Source: Prorocentrum cordatum (taxonomy: Eukaryota; Sar; Dinophyceae; Prorocentrales; Prorocentraceae). Taken from it: a stretch of DNA of 62,000 nt. This document shows positions 45,364-56,560 of this stretch, one piece after another. The notes beneath the pieces are model-generated. The model did not search any database, was not told where the DNA came from, and saw only the letters and a list, made by a program, of their open reading frames with translations. Every line of letters begins with the position of its first letter. The first letter of the stretch is position 1. The stretch spans positions 1 through 62,000 of the forward strand of contig CAUYUJ010014322.1 in the NCBI GenBank assembly GCA_963575745.1, written 5' to 3'. The translations under genes were made by a program, and so were the position numbers.

Positions 45364-47350
45364 TAGAACCATCGCGCGCGCTTCGCGCGCGCTCAGGTTC
45401 TAGCCCAGGCCGGGGGGGCGCTGGGCGATCTTGGACAACGCTATCAAGCACAGGCGCGCGACGGCATCTGAGGAGCTTCTGTGGTGTTCCGCATGCTTCG
45501 TCAACTGGCTGTTGGAGGCACCTCTTGGGTGCTTCTTGGGGGGCCAAGGGGCATCTGAGGGTCCCTTGGGGGCATCGGTTCTGCAATCTGAAGCCGTCAT
45601 TGGCCGTCTTGGCTGCGTGGAGGCTCGACTTTAGGCCACCTGCGGCCAGATTGAGGCAATCCGGAAGCCTCCCTGGGGCGTCCTGGAAGCACTTTTGACG
45701 CATCGAGGGCAGTCTTGGGCTATTTTAAAGCCTCTTGGACGTCTCCTAGGGGCCTTTTAGGCCCTCGGGAAGCTTTTGGGGTCCTCGTCGGACCACTTGG
45801 GGGCCTCTTGCTGCCTCCTGTGGGACCGCCCTGCTGTTGGGTCGCGTTCCCCTTCTTGGGCCTCTCTTGGGGCTCTTGGGGCCCTCTCGGGCCGTCTTGG
45901 GCGCCTCAAGCACCGTCTTGGGGCCATCGCGGGCCGTCTTGGGGCCCTCTTGGAGGCCTCTTCCTCTATATGGGACGGTATTGGAAGCCTCTTGGGCCGT
46001 CTTGGAGCATCGGGATGCCAAAAGGCAGAAAAATTAAAACCCGTCAAAGCCCAATCGTAAAACAATGAGTTGTGCCTCTTGGGGCCACCTTGGGAGATCT
46101 CTTGGAACCTCGTCGGCCCTCTTGGGAGCTTCTTGGGAGCCTCTTGGATCCGATTGGGGGCCTCTTGGGACTTCCCGAGAACCTCTCGGGGTAGAAAGCT
46201 CGGATTCTCGGTTCGTGTTTCCCTTCTTAAGCCTCTCTTGGGGCCGTCTTGGGGCCCTCTCGGCCCGTCTTGGGCGCCTCAGGCACCGCCTTGGGGCCCT
46301 CGTGGGCCGCCCAGGGCCCTCTTGGAAGCCTATTCGGCTATCTTGGAGCTGTCTGGGAGGCCTCTTCCTCCTCCTCGTCCCCCCCCTCCTCCTCCCACTC
46401 CACCTTTCTCTCCTCCTGATCTTCCTCCTCCTGCAGCGTGTTCCGGAAGGCTCCCGCCGGAACATGCTGTGAACAAGTGCTGTCACTGCTTCCGCCACCG
46501 TGCCCTGGGTGGTGGGTCAGAGGCCTCATGGGTGTTGGTTGGATCTCGTGGTTGGCCTGCGGGGACGTCGTGAAGGCAGTTTCGCAGCTTCTCGGTAGCC
46601 GTTTTGGGACCGTTGTGGGGCCTCCTCGGGGCTGTTTTGTGGCCTCTTAGGCCTCGTTTGGGCCTCCTGGGGCCTCTTGGGGGCTCCTTGGGGCCTCCTG
46701 GGGCACTCTTCAAGCGGGAGGGTTGAATTTTGGAGTCGTGGTCCCCCTCTTGGGCGCATCTTGGGGCCGTCTTGGGGCTCTGTTGGGCTGTCTTGGGCGA
46801 CTCTGGGGCCGTCTTGGGGCCCTCTTGGGCCGTCTTGGGGCGCTCTTGGGGGCCTATTGAGCCGTCTTGGAACGTCGGACAGCCGAAAAGGCTGGAAGGC
46901 CAAAATCGTTTGAGAACCTTCGTAAATTGACGATTTCGGCCTCTTGAAGCGCTCTGGAGAGGCGTCTTGAAGCGTCGTGGAGTGCCTTGGGGGGCCTCTC
47001 GGGCCGACTTGGGCCTATCTTGGGCGTCCTGGAGCGGTCTTTCGGCGACTCGGGGCCTGCTTGGGCCGTCTTGGGAGCCTCTGGAGGCCCTCCTGGACTA
47101 TTTTGGACCTCCCCGGCCGCCCCGTCCTCCCATGGGGGGTCGGAGGCGGCGGCCTCCGAGGCCCAGGACGCCGAAACCCGGTAAAAACATAGGGAAAGTG
47201 AGCCCCGGAGCCACCATGGAGAGCGCAGGCACACTCCTGGCGAGCTCGGAGGCCCTGGAACGCCGAAACCCTGTAAAAACACAAGGAAAGTGGGCCCCGG
47301 ACCCCCCATGGAGGGCGCAGGCACACTCCTGGCGGCCTGGCCCCCTAAAC
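45364..47350. repeat. 10.5-bp quasi-repeat array, copy 2
   Basis: Begins with the same 39-bp hairpin (45364-45402) and follows copy 1 at an offset of about 2,719 falling to about 2,700 bases because of small indels. AT-richer modules recur at about 46010-46070 and 46868-46940. The last part contains two further GACGCCGAAACCC-type modules (about 47165 and 47255). It ends just before a TA tract. Confidence 0.88.
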
Positions 47351-47360
47351 CTGGGTGCAT

Positions 47361-47367
<7 letters not shown>

Positions 47368-47415
<48 letters not shown>

Positions 47416-47424
47416 TATATATTA
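47368..47424. repeat. TA dinucleotide microsatellite
   Basis: Nearly pure TA over about 55 bp, bounding the quasi-repeat array on the right. Confidence 0.95.
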
Positions 47425-47560
47425 CACACCATAGCTTGCACCACGCGGTTTGAATCACGTAGTTTGGACCACATATCTAGCAGAAGGTAGCTTGGACCAC
47501 ATAGCTTGCATCACAAAACTTGCATCACAACATCGCATAGCTCATACCACAGAACCGCAT
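47425..47560. repeat. 15-bp minisatellite, unit near AGCTTGCACCACATA
   Basis: Degenerate units such as CATAGCTTGCACCACG and CACATAGCTTGCATCA recur roughly every 15 bases. The family continues at 47945. Confidence 0.8.
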
Positions 47561-47944
47561 GCCGCAAATAATAAAGTTGAACCCTCCCTTCACCCCCTCG
47601 ATCTGATTATCCACGTGGTGGGTGTGTGTTTGTGAGTGTGTGTGTGTGTGTGTGTGTGGGTTCAGAAGCGCGGGGGGGGGGGGGGGGGCGAACGTTGGGC
47701 GACCTTTACAATGACCCCCACAATTCGCATCGTCGCTCTGATCTTCAGATCACGCATAGCACCATGAATCATCCTTATCATCAACTTCGTGAGCCTGTAT
47801 CCACCGAAAATCAAGTTTTCCAGGATCCACTGGGCTCGCAACCAGCAGCTTTTCGAGGAGGATGTATCCAGGAATCAAGTACTATGCTCCCAGGGCCCCA
47901 GACATTACTATCCCCAGGGTGCGATTATCACCATCATAGGGTTA
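47561..47944. other. no recognised gene
   Basis: Contains a TG microsatellite (47632-47658) and a run of about 17 G (47672-47688), then unique-looking DNA. Confidence 0.6.
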
Positions 47945-48265
47945 GTGTGCACAACATAGCTTGCATCACATGGCTTACACAACATAGCTTACATGACATC
48001 ACTTACACCACAGGCTTGCACCGCAAAGCTGTCGACACATAGTTTGCACGACATAGCTCGCACCACATTCTTTACACGACGCAACTTGCACCACATGGCT
48101 TACACTACGTAGCTTGTACCACCTAGCTTGCACCACGTAGCTTGCACCACATAGCCTGCACCACGTAGCTTCCACCATTTTGCACCACGCAGCTTGCACC
48201 ACATGGCGTGTACCGCGCAGCTTCACCACATGATGCACCACGTAGCTTGCTCCACACATCTTGCA
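47945..48265. repeat. 15-bp minisatellite, second block
   Basis: About 20 degenerate units of AGCTTGCACCACATA. As 15 is a multiple of 3, the minus strand stays open with a five-residue YVVQA-like repeat over 89 codons. Coding is possible but unsupported. Confidence 0.85.
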
Positions 48266-48469
48266 CATCCACAGTGCATTACATCACCGTGTCCAGCCCA
48301 AGTTAACAACCACTTCGCGTGAATGTATACATGTGGGGAAACAAAAAGCAATGCACACGTCTATACGACACACGTACTCCATTACTGCGCGACCCGCCGT
48401 GGCCCGAGAGAGAAAACCTCCCGACCTCTGAGCCGCATTCCCCTGGTTCACTGGCGATTCGGGACCCTT

Positions 48470-48830
48470 GCACAGAACACCGGCCACAAAGGACCAGGGC
48501 AGAAACGCCACTACCGCAACCATCAAAGGCATCACAGGCCACAGTTCAAAGGCACCAGTCATAAAGCACAAGGGCATTCACGATAACACCGCAAGCGTCG
48601 AAGTCACCAGAGGGCACCAGAGCAACACCCATCGAGCACCAGGGCAACAGTGGCACTTCGCAGCTGTCACAGGCATGGCACCAACCGCAGGGCACCACCA
48701 TCACAGCATCAGGGGGGAAACAAGAGAAACGCAAGTAGCAAAGACATCAAAAGGCGTCAGCTATAGAGCGTCACGCACAAGGCACCAATGCAATTCGCCG
48801 GCCCAACGGGCCAGAGGCGTGCTAAGATCT
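48470..48830. repeat. degenerate GGGCACCAG repeat
   Basis: GGGCACCAG, AAGGCACCAG and AGAGCACC motifs recur irregularly every 12-30 bases. The same motif family returns at 49680-49960. Confidence 0.6.
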
Positions 48831-48949
48831 CCGGTAACTGCTAAATAATACTTCTACTTCGCGCGCGCGGGGCGGCCCCTGGGGGTCCCCGGACGAAAAG
48901 TACCCCGGGCGATCCCCGGCAGGGTCGGTTCAGAGATGGTTTTCTTCCT

Positions 48950-49490
48950 GGGCGCTGCCCCCGTGGCCCTCCAGAGAGCCCCAAGAAGGGCCACGAGGCC
49001 GCCAAGAGCCCTCCAAGATGGTTCAAGAGTGCTCCGAGATGCCACACGATCGTTCCAAGACGCCCAAGATGGCCCCCAGACGCCCCAAGAGGCCTCCAAG
49101 AGCACTCCCCAGAGGGCCCCAAGAGGCAAAATTCATTACTTTTCCTTAGGTTTTGGGCAGATTTTGGCGTGTCCATCTTTTCGGCTTCCCGACGCCCCAA
49201 GACGGCCCAAGAGGCCCCCAAGATCGCCCCAAGAGGGCCCAAGAAGCTCCCAAGAAGGCCCCAAGATGGCCCAAGAGGGCTCCAAGACGGCCCCAGAGGC
49301 ATCCAAGAGGGCCCCAAGCGATGCCCCAAAGGGGGAACACAAAACAAAACTTCGAGCCTCGGCCTTAAGAAGCCCCCAGGAGGCCTCAAGAGGCCCCTGA
49401 GAGGCCCCAAAAGCCCCCAAGAGGCCCTCAGGAGGCCCCCAAGCGACGCTGAAGAGGCCCCCCAGCGGCCCCAAGAGGCTCAGTCATGCG
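48950..49490. repeat. 10-11-bp quasi-repeat, reverse orientation
   Basis: CCCAAGAGGCC-type units spaced 10-11 bases, the reverse complement of the 42.6-47.3 kb array. At about 49121-49190 there is an AT-richer module whose reverse complement matches the module at 44176-44250 (shared AGCCGAAAAG, GCCAAAATC and AAAACCT). Confidence 0.85.
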
Positions 49491-49990
49491 AAATGGGCCG
49501 GCGGAATGAGCGAAGCGATTCAATAATGAGAAATACGCAACCAGCAACGAGTCCATCGGGCAACAGCTATAGAACCGCAGCCATTGGGGACAAAGGCACA
49601 TACGATTACTCGCAACAGTCGAAGACATCACAGGGCACAGAGCAACTGATTTAGATCACCATTGCGAGGACGAGAAAGCAGTAACATCATGAGGCGCCAG
49701 CCATAGAGCACCAACCATGGGGCAACCGGGAAAGAACGAGAACTCGCAACCACTCAGTCATGACGTGGCACCAGCCATAGAGCACCGCCCATATGGCACC
49801 AAGGCAAGAACGAGAAGTTGCAACCACTCACGCATCATAGGGCACCAGCCAAAGAGCACCGCTCAGAGGGCGCCAGGGCAAGAACATCAAATCGCGACCA
49901 CTGAGGCACTCGCGACCATCGAAGAGTTGTTTCAGGCACTAGCCATGGAGCACCCCGTCTCCCCTCCCTGGATACCGAACAAAACCATTT
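49491..49990. repeat. degenerate GGGCACCAG/AGAGCACC repeat
   Basis: Repeated CATAGAGCACC and AGGGCACCAGCCA motifs with AAGAACGAGAA interludes. No gene is recognised. Confidence 0.55.
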
Positions 49991-50049
49991 GAGGGGGGTG
50001 GGGCACGGGCTCCTGCGAGCTTGTCATCGCACCTCTGGGGCCCCTGGAG

Positions 50050-50760
50050 CCTCAAGATCAACCCTCCGTGGCCGCCAACATGCCCAGGATGCTTCCGAAG
50101 ATGGCTCCAACAAAGGACCCCAAAACACGCCAGAGAGGCCTCGATAACACCCAGGGTGGCCTCAAGTCGGCCGAAGACGCCGCAAAAAAAAAAAAAACGA
50201 GAAGACCATCAAGAGTCGGCGGCGAGCGAGGGGGGGAAGTGAGAAGGAGAAGGCCTTCTCAGAAGGCTCGGAAGTCCCCAAGCCTTCTGAGAATTTGTCT
50301 AAGCCTTCCCCGAAGACCCTCCACCTTCTGAGAAGGCCTTCTCCTTCTGACTTCCGCCCCTCGCTCGCCGCCGAATCAAGAGTTCGCGTTCTCTCCTTTC
50401 CGGGCGTCTGCCAGCCCACAATGGCGCGAGAGGCCCCCCCAGACGGGCCCAGGACGGCACAAGATGCCCCTAAAATAAGCCATGGGGCCCGGAAACGGCC
50501 CAAGAGGGCCCCCAAAAGAGGCCAAGTAGATTTGAGCATGGCAAACAAAGACCCTCAAGAGGCCTCAAGCCCCAAGATGGGCCCAAGAGGGAAAACCTGC
50601 AGGGACCCCAGAAGCCCCCCACAAGATAGTCTCCAAAACCCTGAACATGGTCCCAAGAGGGCCCCAAGAGGCTCCCAATGGGCCCCAAGAAGCCCCAGGA
50701 GCCTTGGAAAGCCCTGAGAGGCCGACCCCTAGGCCTCCAGGAGGCCCTCAAGAAGCCCAG
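50050..50760. repeat. 10-11-bp quasi-repeat, reverse orientation, second block
   Basis: CCCAAGAGGGCCCCAAGAGG-type sequence at 50050-50175 and 50430-50760, split by a foldback (50212-50378). A run of 13 A lies at about 50184-50196. Confidence 0.8.
50212..50378. repeat. foldback, arms about 45-55 bp
   Basis: The left arm (about 50212-50266) and right arm (about 50334-50378) are inverted, sharing GGCGAGCGAGGGG, AGAAGGAGAAGGCCTTCTC and AGAAGG with few mismatches around a 67-base loop. Each arm contains the perfect palindrome GAGAAGGCCTTCTC, so alternative hairpins within arms are also possible. Confidence 0.85.
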
Positions 50761-50769
50761 CAACAGATG

Positions 50770-53027
50770 CAGAGGAAAAGAGGGATGCATCAGCAAGAAC
50801 CACTCGCAGGCAGCACGACTGAAAAGGCAACAACACAAACACACACACACACACACGAAATCGCAAGCCGCGCAGATCCTCTTCCGGGAAACCCTCAGTG
50901 CAAGGATTGCTTGTGGAAGCACCAAAATTATTGCCAGTGTCCCTGTTGTCCTTCATGATCGTGCAACATTCCCGCTCACGCGTCCTACTTCTCTATCCTC
51001 GGGCTATTTCGCGCCCTCGCATTATCGTCCGTTCTGTAACTTCCTTTTGAAACTCTACGCTTTCAGCTCCGTCACTGTTTTCCTCTCCGCCGTCCTCAAG
51101 TGCCCACGCCGCTCACACTAACACATCTAACAGTATGATGACCTCAAATCAAACGAGGGATTCAAACAGGCCTCTGCATGGTTCGAAGTTGGCGATGAAC
51201 CAACATAATCACGGAATGCAGAATAACCCGCTGGTGTCGATTTGCAAGGCTGTGCCCAAAGGGAGATTGCAACATGGTAGCAGTGCGAGCTACACTGTAA
51301 TACAAAATTACACGTACATGCATCTAGTGAGGCCATCACGGTGAACACGGTGGGAATTCTAAGAACCAACCAGAGCACACAAGAGCTTCACTCCGGCATT
51401 CACATGTAAGTAATCACACACTTGCTGCTTGCCTGTAATTTTTACCGCCCTCGTGACACGCAGAACTGCCTGAAAACACGCCGCCGTTGTTGAAGGCTGC
51501 TGGCCGCCACCCCGAACAAGGCGAGGATGGTGAAAACACTGACCACGACGGTGACCACTCTCATGCTGAGGCGTGCCTGCCCCCGCCTGTACAGACTGAA
51601 GGGATGTCGTGGCCGCATGCCTGCATTCAGCCATCAATCCAGACTACACTGTGAACAATGTTTAATCAACAGATTGGCAAGGACATGCACGCCGGATGAT
51701 CTGCACACCCTGCCTCACATCCAGCCACAAGTTTAGCACGTGATGTGTTTGCCCACGTGATGCAGCAGCACTCGATATACGGAGCCCTTCTTGCATCTCA
51801 ATGCGCCAAGGCAGCAGCGCCAAAATCGAGCCATGATGACACATGCATCCGACGACCGAACATGTCAAAGTGTGCTGCTACATTGAAACCTGCCCGTCGC
51901 GAGGCGCTCTGTCGACAGCGAGTTCTTCCTCAAGCAGACCAAGATTATCCACGGCGGCACCTCCACCTTGTAAAGAATGCGGAATGTGCATGACCGCTGC
52001 ACGTGTGACAATGGCGCTGGCTCGCATTAACAGCGTCGGGAAAGCACGACGCACCGTGCAAATTCGAAGTGCGAAGGGTAGGGCCGCTTTGACCAACGTC
52101 GCCAAACATGAAGCCGCGGCGAACATGTATCCATATATTATGTATGTGTGTGCTTCGAGCGCGAAGTAGTAGCAATATACTCAGGGACGGGGGGGCACAT
52201 GGAACTAAAGCCGTCGCTCGCGCGCGCTCAATTGCCAGTTCGACTGGACACTAAAGCATAGCGCGGAAGAGGGACCGTGCCAGGATAATCCAGAGCCGCG
52301 CGGTGACCATGGCGTCTGAAGGTCAGATTTGAACATGTGTGTAGGCCCTGTTGCCTCTCCCGGGGACGCCGTGGAGCTACTGCAGCCGAAACATTGTTTT
52401 AGATCTCCAGACTCGCCAACTGGTTGAGGAATGCCTCAGAGCCCGGACCAACTTTCTAGATCTGTGTAGTTTGGAGAGGGAGGGGGCGAACGGGATGACA
52501 GAAAAAACAAGGCAGGAGGATGACAGTCCTACGCAGGAATCAGACTGCAGAGGGGAAATAACCCAAAATAGCGAGGAGAGAAAGAGCGGGGAGATTTTCA
52601 AGTGCGTGGACCAACAATGGCCGTCGCACCTCCAGTCGCCACCCCGTGCTGATACCAGGCCCCATCCACGGCGGGCAAACTGCGGCTAGAGGCAAACAGG
52701 CGGAGTTGGACTGCCGATTTCCGCGCCCATCCCACCAACACCTCCAGATGAGCAAGGCTACGCTGCGCCACTCGGGGGCACAGAAGATGGATGAGCAGGA
52801 GCAAGAAGAAAGAAGACGTCAAGAGACAATGCCAACAAGAGTAGTGCGTGCGCCTCCCGCAAGGTCTGGCCCACCGCAGATGGAATCGTGCCTCATACAG
52901 CTGTAGACGGCACATGGCGACAACACAAATCTGATTGGAAGCCGCGCCGTGCCTCCGATGGTTCCTGTCATGCCAGAACGGTTGAGAGAAGACGGGAGAG
53001 GTGGGCAAGGGAGGCAGGCGCAGTTTT
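50770..53027. other. no recognised gene
   Basis: AT/GC-balanced, mostly unique DNA with a short CA tract (50837-50855). A plus frame at 52351-52689 (RQLVEECLRARTNFLDLCSL and SEERKSGEIFKCVDQQW) looks weakly coding but matches no family known to me. Confidence 0.5.
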
Positions 53028-53028
53028 G

Positions 53029-53196
53029 GGGTGGCTACATCCGAACCCTACCCCCGCCGACCATCGATTTACACAAATCGATGGGAGGCGGTGGGCATTT
53101 CGCCACGATTTTGACGAATTCCGAACCCTGCCCCCGCCGCTCATCGAGCTGCCTGAATCATTGATCTGCCAGGCTCGGGTTCGGATTTAGCCGCCC
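53029..53196. mobile_element. MITE-like element with 25-bp terminal inverted repeats
   Basis: The left end (53029-53053) and right end (53172-53196) are inverted with about four mismatches, sharing GGCTA, ATCCGAACCC. Inside are a perfect hairpin at 53062-53083 (CATCGATTT, loop ACAC, AAATCGATG) and two direct copies of CCGAACCCTRCCCCCGCC (53041 and 53120). It is too short to code. No clear target-site duplication. Confidence 0.65.
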
Positions 53197-53199
53197 GAG

Positions 53200-55125
53200 G
53201 ATGGACTGGATGCGACTTGAAGGTGAAAGGGCGGCGCAAAACCGACCCCAGACAACGCGGCGGACCTGACGGTCATGCGGCTGCATGGGATGCCACCGCC
53301 AGCCATGCATGCCCAGAGCGGCGCCCAGCGAGTACGGGCTGGATCGTTTGAAACATCACTAGAAGCACATTCAATATCACACACACGCCAAAGGGAATGC
53401 GGGAATCGCCAACGTCACATGGGAGGAGGAAGGGCACAAGCGAGAGAAAAGAGAGACAAAGCGAGCGGCAAGGACCAAAAAGCTTACGCAGAGCCTGGTC
53501 GCTGTGACTATTCATTGACTTCGCCACCGACGTGGCCGCATTCACCACATGTCCATGGCGGCAGTTCGGACGCCGGCCACGAGAACCCTGAGCAGCCCGA
53601 AGTTTGCCACCAAAAGCAAGACGGAGTGCACCGAAGAGCACAGCTGGGTCGCCTCGCGCCGAACGTCGGGTACAATCATGTTGCTCCGCAGCGTGCTAAT
53701 ATGTTTTTGTCTTTCACAGCGCAATTTGTTTCGGGAGAGGGGAAAGCTGAGAGGAACCAGCGCAAGACAGGAACCAGGACAATAATATCGTGCTATTGTT
53801 GCACGTCGCGCAGCCCCTTGGGGTGGTGAGCGGCTCATGTCCGATCAGTCTCATGCTTGACGACAAAATCATGCTGTTGCTCGCTGGCGTGATGCTCGCG
53901 GCGAGCTACCATGCACACTGATGCGACAGACAGTCGGACACGAGCACGCCAATGCCACTGATACGACAGACGACCAGGAACAAGAGGGCAATGTTAGTGC
54001 CAAGATCGCCTTAGGTCCCCGAGCTGCTGCCCCAGGACGCTCCACAAGTGGATGTCGGAGGCGCGTTGAAGCTCATCACCGTGCTGTTGACATCGAAACA
54101 ATGCTCAAGGACACGTCGCCTGTGTGTGCTAGGCTCGCGATGCTCGCCGTCGTGCTGCTGGGCCCCGAGACACTGCTGAGAAATGTGCCCCGTGTGGAAG
54201 TCGAATTCGCGCCGCTGATCACCGTCGCATCGCCAATCCTCGGAATGCTATACAGAAGCGCGTGGCACCTGGATGTCGGCGTTGACGAGCCGCGCGCCCT
54301 CATTGCGCTGGTGTGTTACAGGGCGTTTCCCTGGAGCACGTCACGGGTGGATGCAGCCGTCGTACTCCCGTGCTGCTGCGCTGGTCCTCGGCGTGTGCCT
54401 TCAGAGACGCACCACGTGTGGACGCCGCGGTTCAACATCATGCTGTTCATCCTCATGCCGGTTGTCGCCGAGGTGGCGCTCGAAGTAGATGTCGTCATCG
54501 ACGAGGTATCGGTCGTTTGCGAAAAGCGTGACGACGCTATTCGCGTCAAGGCCAGCGCCAGTTGTGCTCCTGATGGGCGCTGGTCACTGTTGGTGGCGAA
54601 CACGACGACCACGTACCAACATAATCACGCAAAGACACATCCCGCAAGTGTGCGCGCCAAGGGGGGATCCCATTCGCTGTCGGACCACGAATGAATATGT
54701 GTGGATGCGTGCGCGTGACAAGGAGGTGAACGCGGTGTAGCAAGGAAAACAGTTAGGGCAACAGCGTTATGGCTTATTGCGGGGAAGGGCAACGCATCCC
54801 CACTATTGCGAGTGTAGTTGTACCGTGAATGTAGTAGTTCCTCACACGGGCATGGAACAACTAGCGCAACAGAGAAGGGCCGCCCGCCAAGACAGAGGGA
54901 CCGAGCCTAGAGGGCGAACACGTGTGGGGAGGAAGAGAAGAACAAGAGAAGGGCAAACGAGTGCGAAACAAGCGAAGTTTATAAGAAGTACTGCGCCGCA
55001 CTGGAGGGGGCGCAAGCGAACGAGAAACTCAGCGCATCATCGTGGACGGGGCGAAACATAAGGCGCATGCAACGAACAGATTTTCCATACTGGGGGGCAA
55101 GAACATGCGTCACCGCTTAGGCCGA
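53200..55125. other. no recognised gene
   Basis: Balanced DNA. A plus frame of 257 codons (53921-54694) is open, with hydrophobic stretches such as LAMLAVVLLGPETLL and IMLFILMPVVAEVALEVDVV, but the same region looks built from degenerate GTCGTGCTGCTG/GATGTCG motifs and no family or start context supports it. Confidence 0.5.
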
Positions 55126-55129
55126 AGCA

Positions 55130-56555
55130 ATGTCAGGGGCCGCCGTCCCGGCCTTTGACGCTACTAACGCTTAACGCCCTGCCCTGGCAAGCGGTGCTTG
55201 ACGCAGTGGGCTGCCAGGCGCCAAGCCTCCTCCCAGTCGCCCACGCCTGGCTGGCGAAGCCGACGACGCGCATCTCCTGAGACTGCCGCGGCACGCCCAT
55301 GCCTTTGTCAGCCCAGACAGGCGTCGACCAGGGATGCCCACTCGGCCCCGCTTCCTTCGCGATTGGAATCACCGAGGGCCCTTGGCCCGCGCCCGCGACC
55401 ACCTGCAACAACTGAGCTCCGCCTGCCGCCTTCCCTCCTACCTCGACGCGCTCGTGGCCGTGCCCGCACGGCCGCCGCCCAGGCCCGCGACCGCGCGCGG
55501 GAGGAGATGGCCGGGGCTGGCCTTGAGCTCAACATGGACAGGACCAAGGTGTGGACAGCCAGCCCCGCCAATGCGATCCCTACTTAGCCCGGGCCGTTCT
55601 GGACTGCAACCTTCACTGTCCTGGGGAAACCGGTCACGTGGTAGGACCGCGGCGAGGACGACGACAACGCCAGGCTGCCCCTACTGACTGACCACTTCCG
55701 ATGGCCGAGAGGTCCTGAACAAGACGCGCCGCTTCCTGAGCCACGGGAGAGCGCTGCGCCAGCAGGGACCTTCCGCGCAAGGGGGCGCACACGCTTCTCC
55801 GTACCTGCGCCCAGGGTTGCTGCACCAACCTGCGGCGCACGAACTGCGAGACCGCCTCGGCGGGGGAGCTCGACGACTTGCTTTGCGAGGCTTCTTCCGC
55901 TGAGCTGACTGGACCCTTCAGCGACGAGCAGAAGGCGTGGCTTACCCTCTGCCGCAAAGACGGCGGCAACGGCTCCCCTATGAGGCCGGGATACCGCCGC
56001 TCGCCGCTCGCGCTCACCTCGTGCTTTCGGGGCGCGGCAGCCAGCCTCGAGGCTACCTCGGCAGAGGCCGCCCGGGCCCGCTGCCCTCGGACGGCAGCCG
56101 CTCGGCGCCGCGCCGACCGGCACGGAACGAAGGCCAAACTCTTGGGCTGGGCAGCTTCTGGCCAAGCCCAACGCCAGACAGCAGGGGGACTGGGGAAGAA
56201 AGCCTTCTTCGCCAGACCAGCGCGGCTCCTTCGGACGCCAGGCGGGGACGGCCAACTCGCACCACGCGGAGCCAGGGGCCCAGGAGCGGGGGCTTGGCCC
56301 TCTCCCCGCGGGGAGGGCGGCGCATCCCTCCCAGACGCAAATTCCCTGGCCAACCTAGGCATGCGTCTCAGCTGCGACGCATGCGCCCCAGGCGCACGCT
56401 GCCGGCACCGCAAGTAGGACGGCCTACTCATCGGGGAACTGCTGGCCGCAAAGGGCCGGCACGCCTGGAAGTGCGGATGCAGGGGTGGCGGGGACTACCG
56501 ATTCAATTCCCTGCGCGACTGGATTGCGCCGCGGCACTACGCCCAGTTTTGACTA
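55130..56555 (+). pseudogene. LINE-type reverse transcriptase, broken
   Basis: Plus-strand remains in shifting frames: LPWQAVLDAVGCQAPSLLPV; QTGVDQGCPLGPASFAIGI (RT motif B region, normally QGxPLSP); a YLDA in place of YLDD near 55440; GLELNMDRTKVWTASP (after the catalytic box); then LCEASSAELTGPFSDEQKAW and, near the end, CDACAPGARCRH, GRHAWKCGCRGGGDYRFNSL and RDWIAPRHYAQ. The last part is the Cys/His-rich C-terminus typical of a dinoflagellate LINE group as I remember it. Several stops and frameshifts, so inactive. The sequence resumes after an inserted element at 56561. Confidence 0.6.
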
Positions 56556-56560
56556 CTTAC

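Noticed and set aside
53921-54694. 257-residue plus frame with hydrophobic stretches
   Set aside because: No family resemblance. The sequence appears built of degenerate repeated motifs, and the opposite strand is partly open too.
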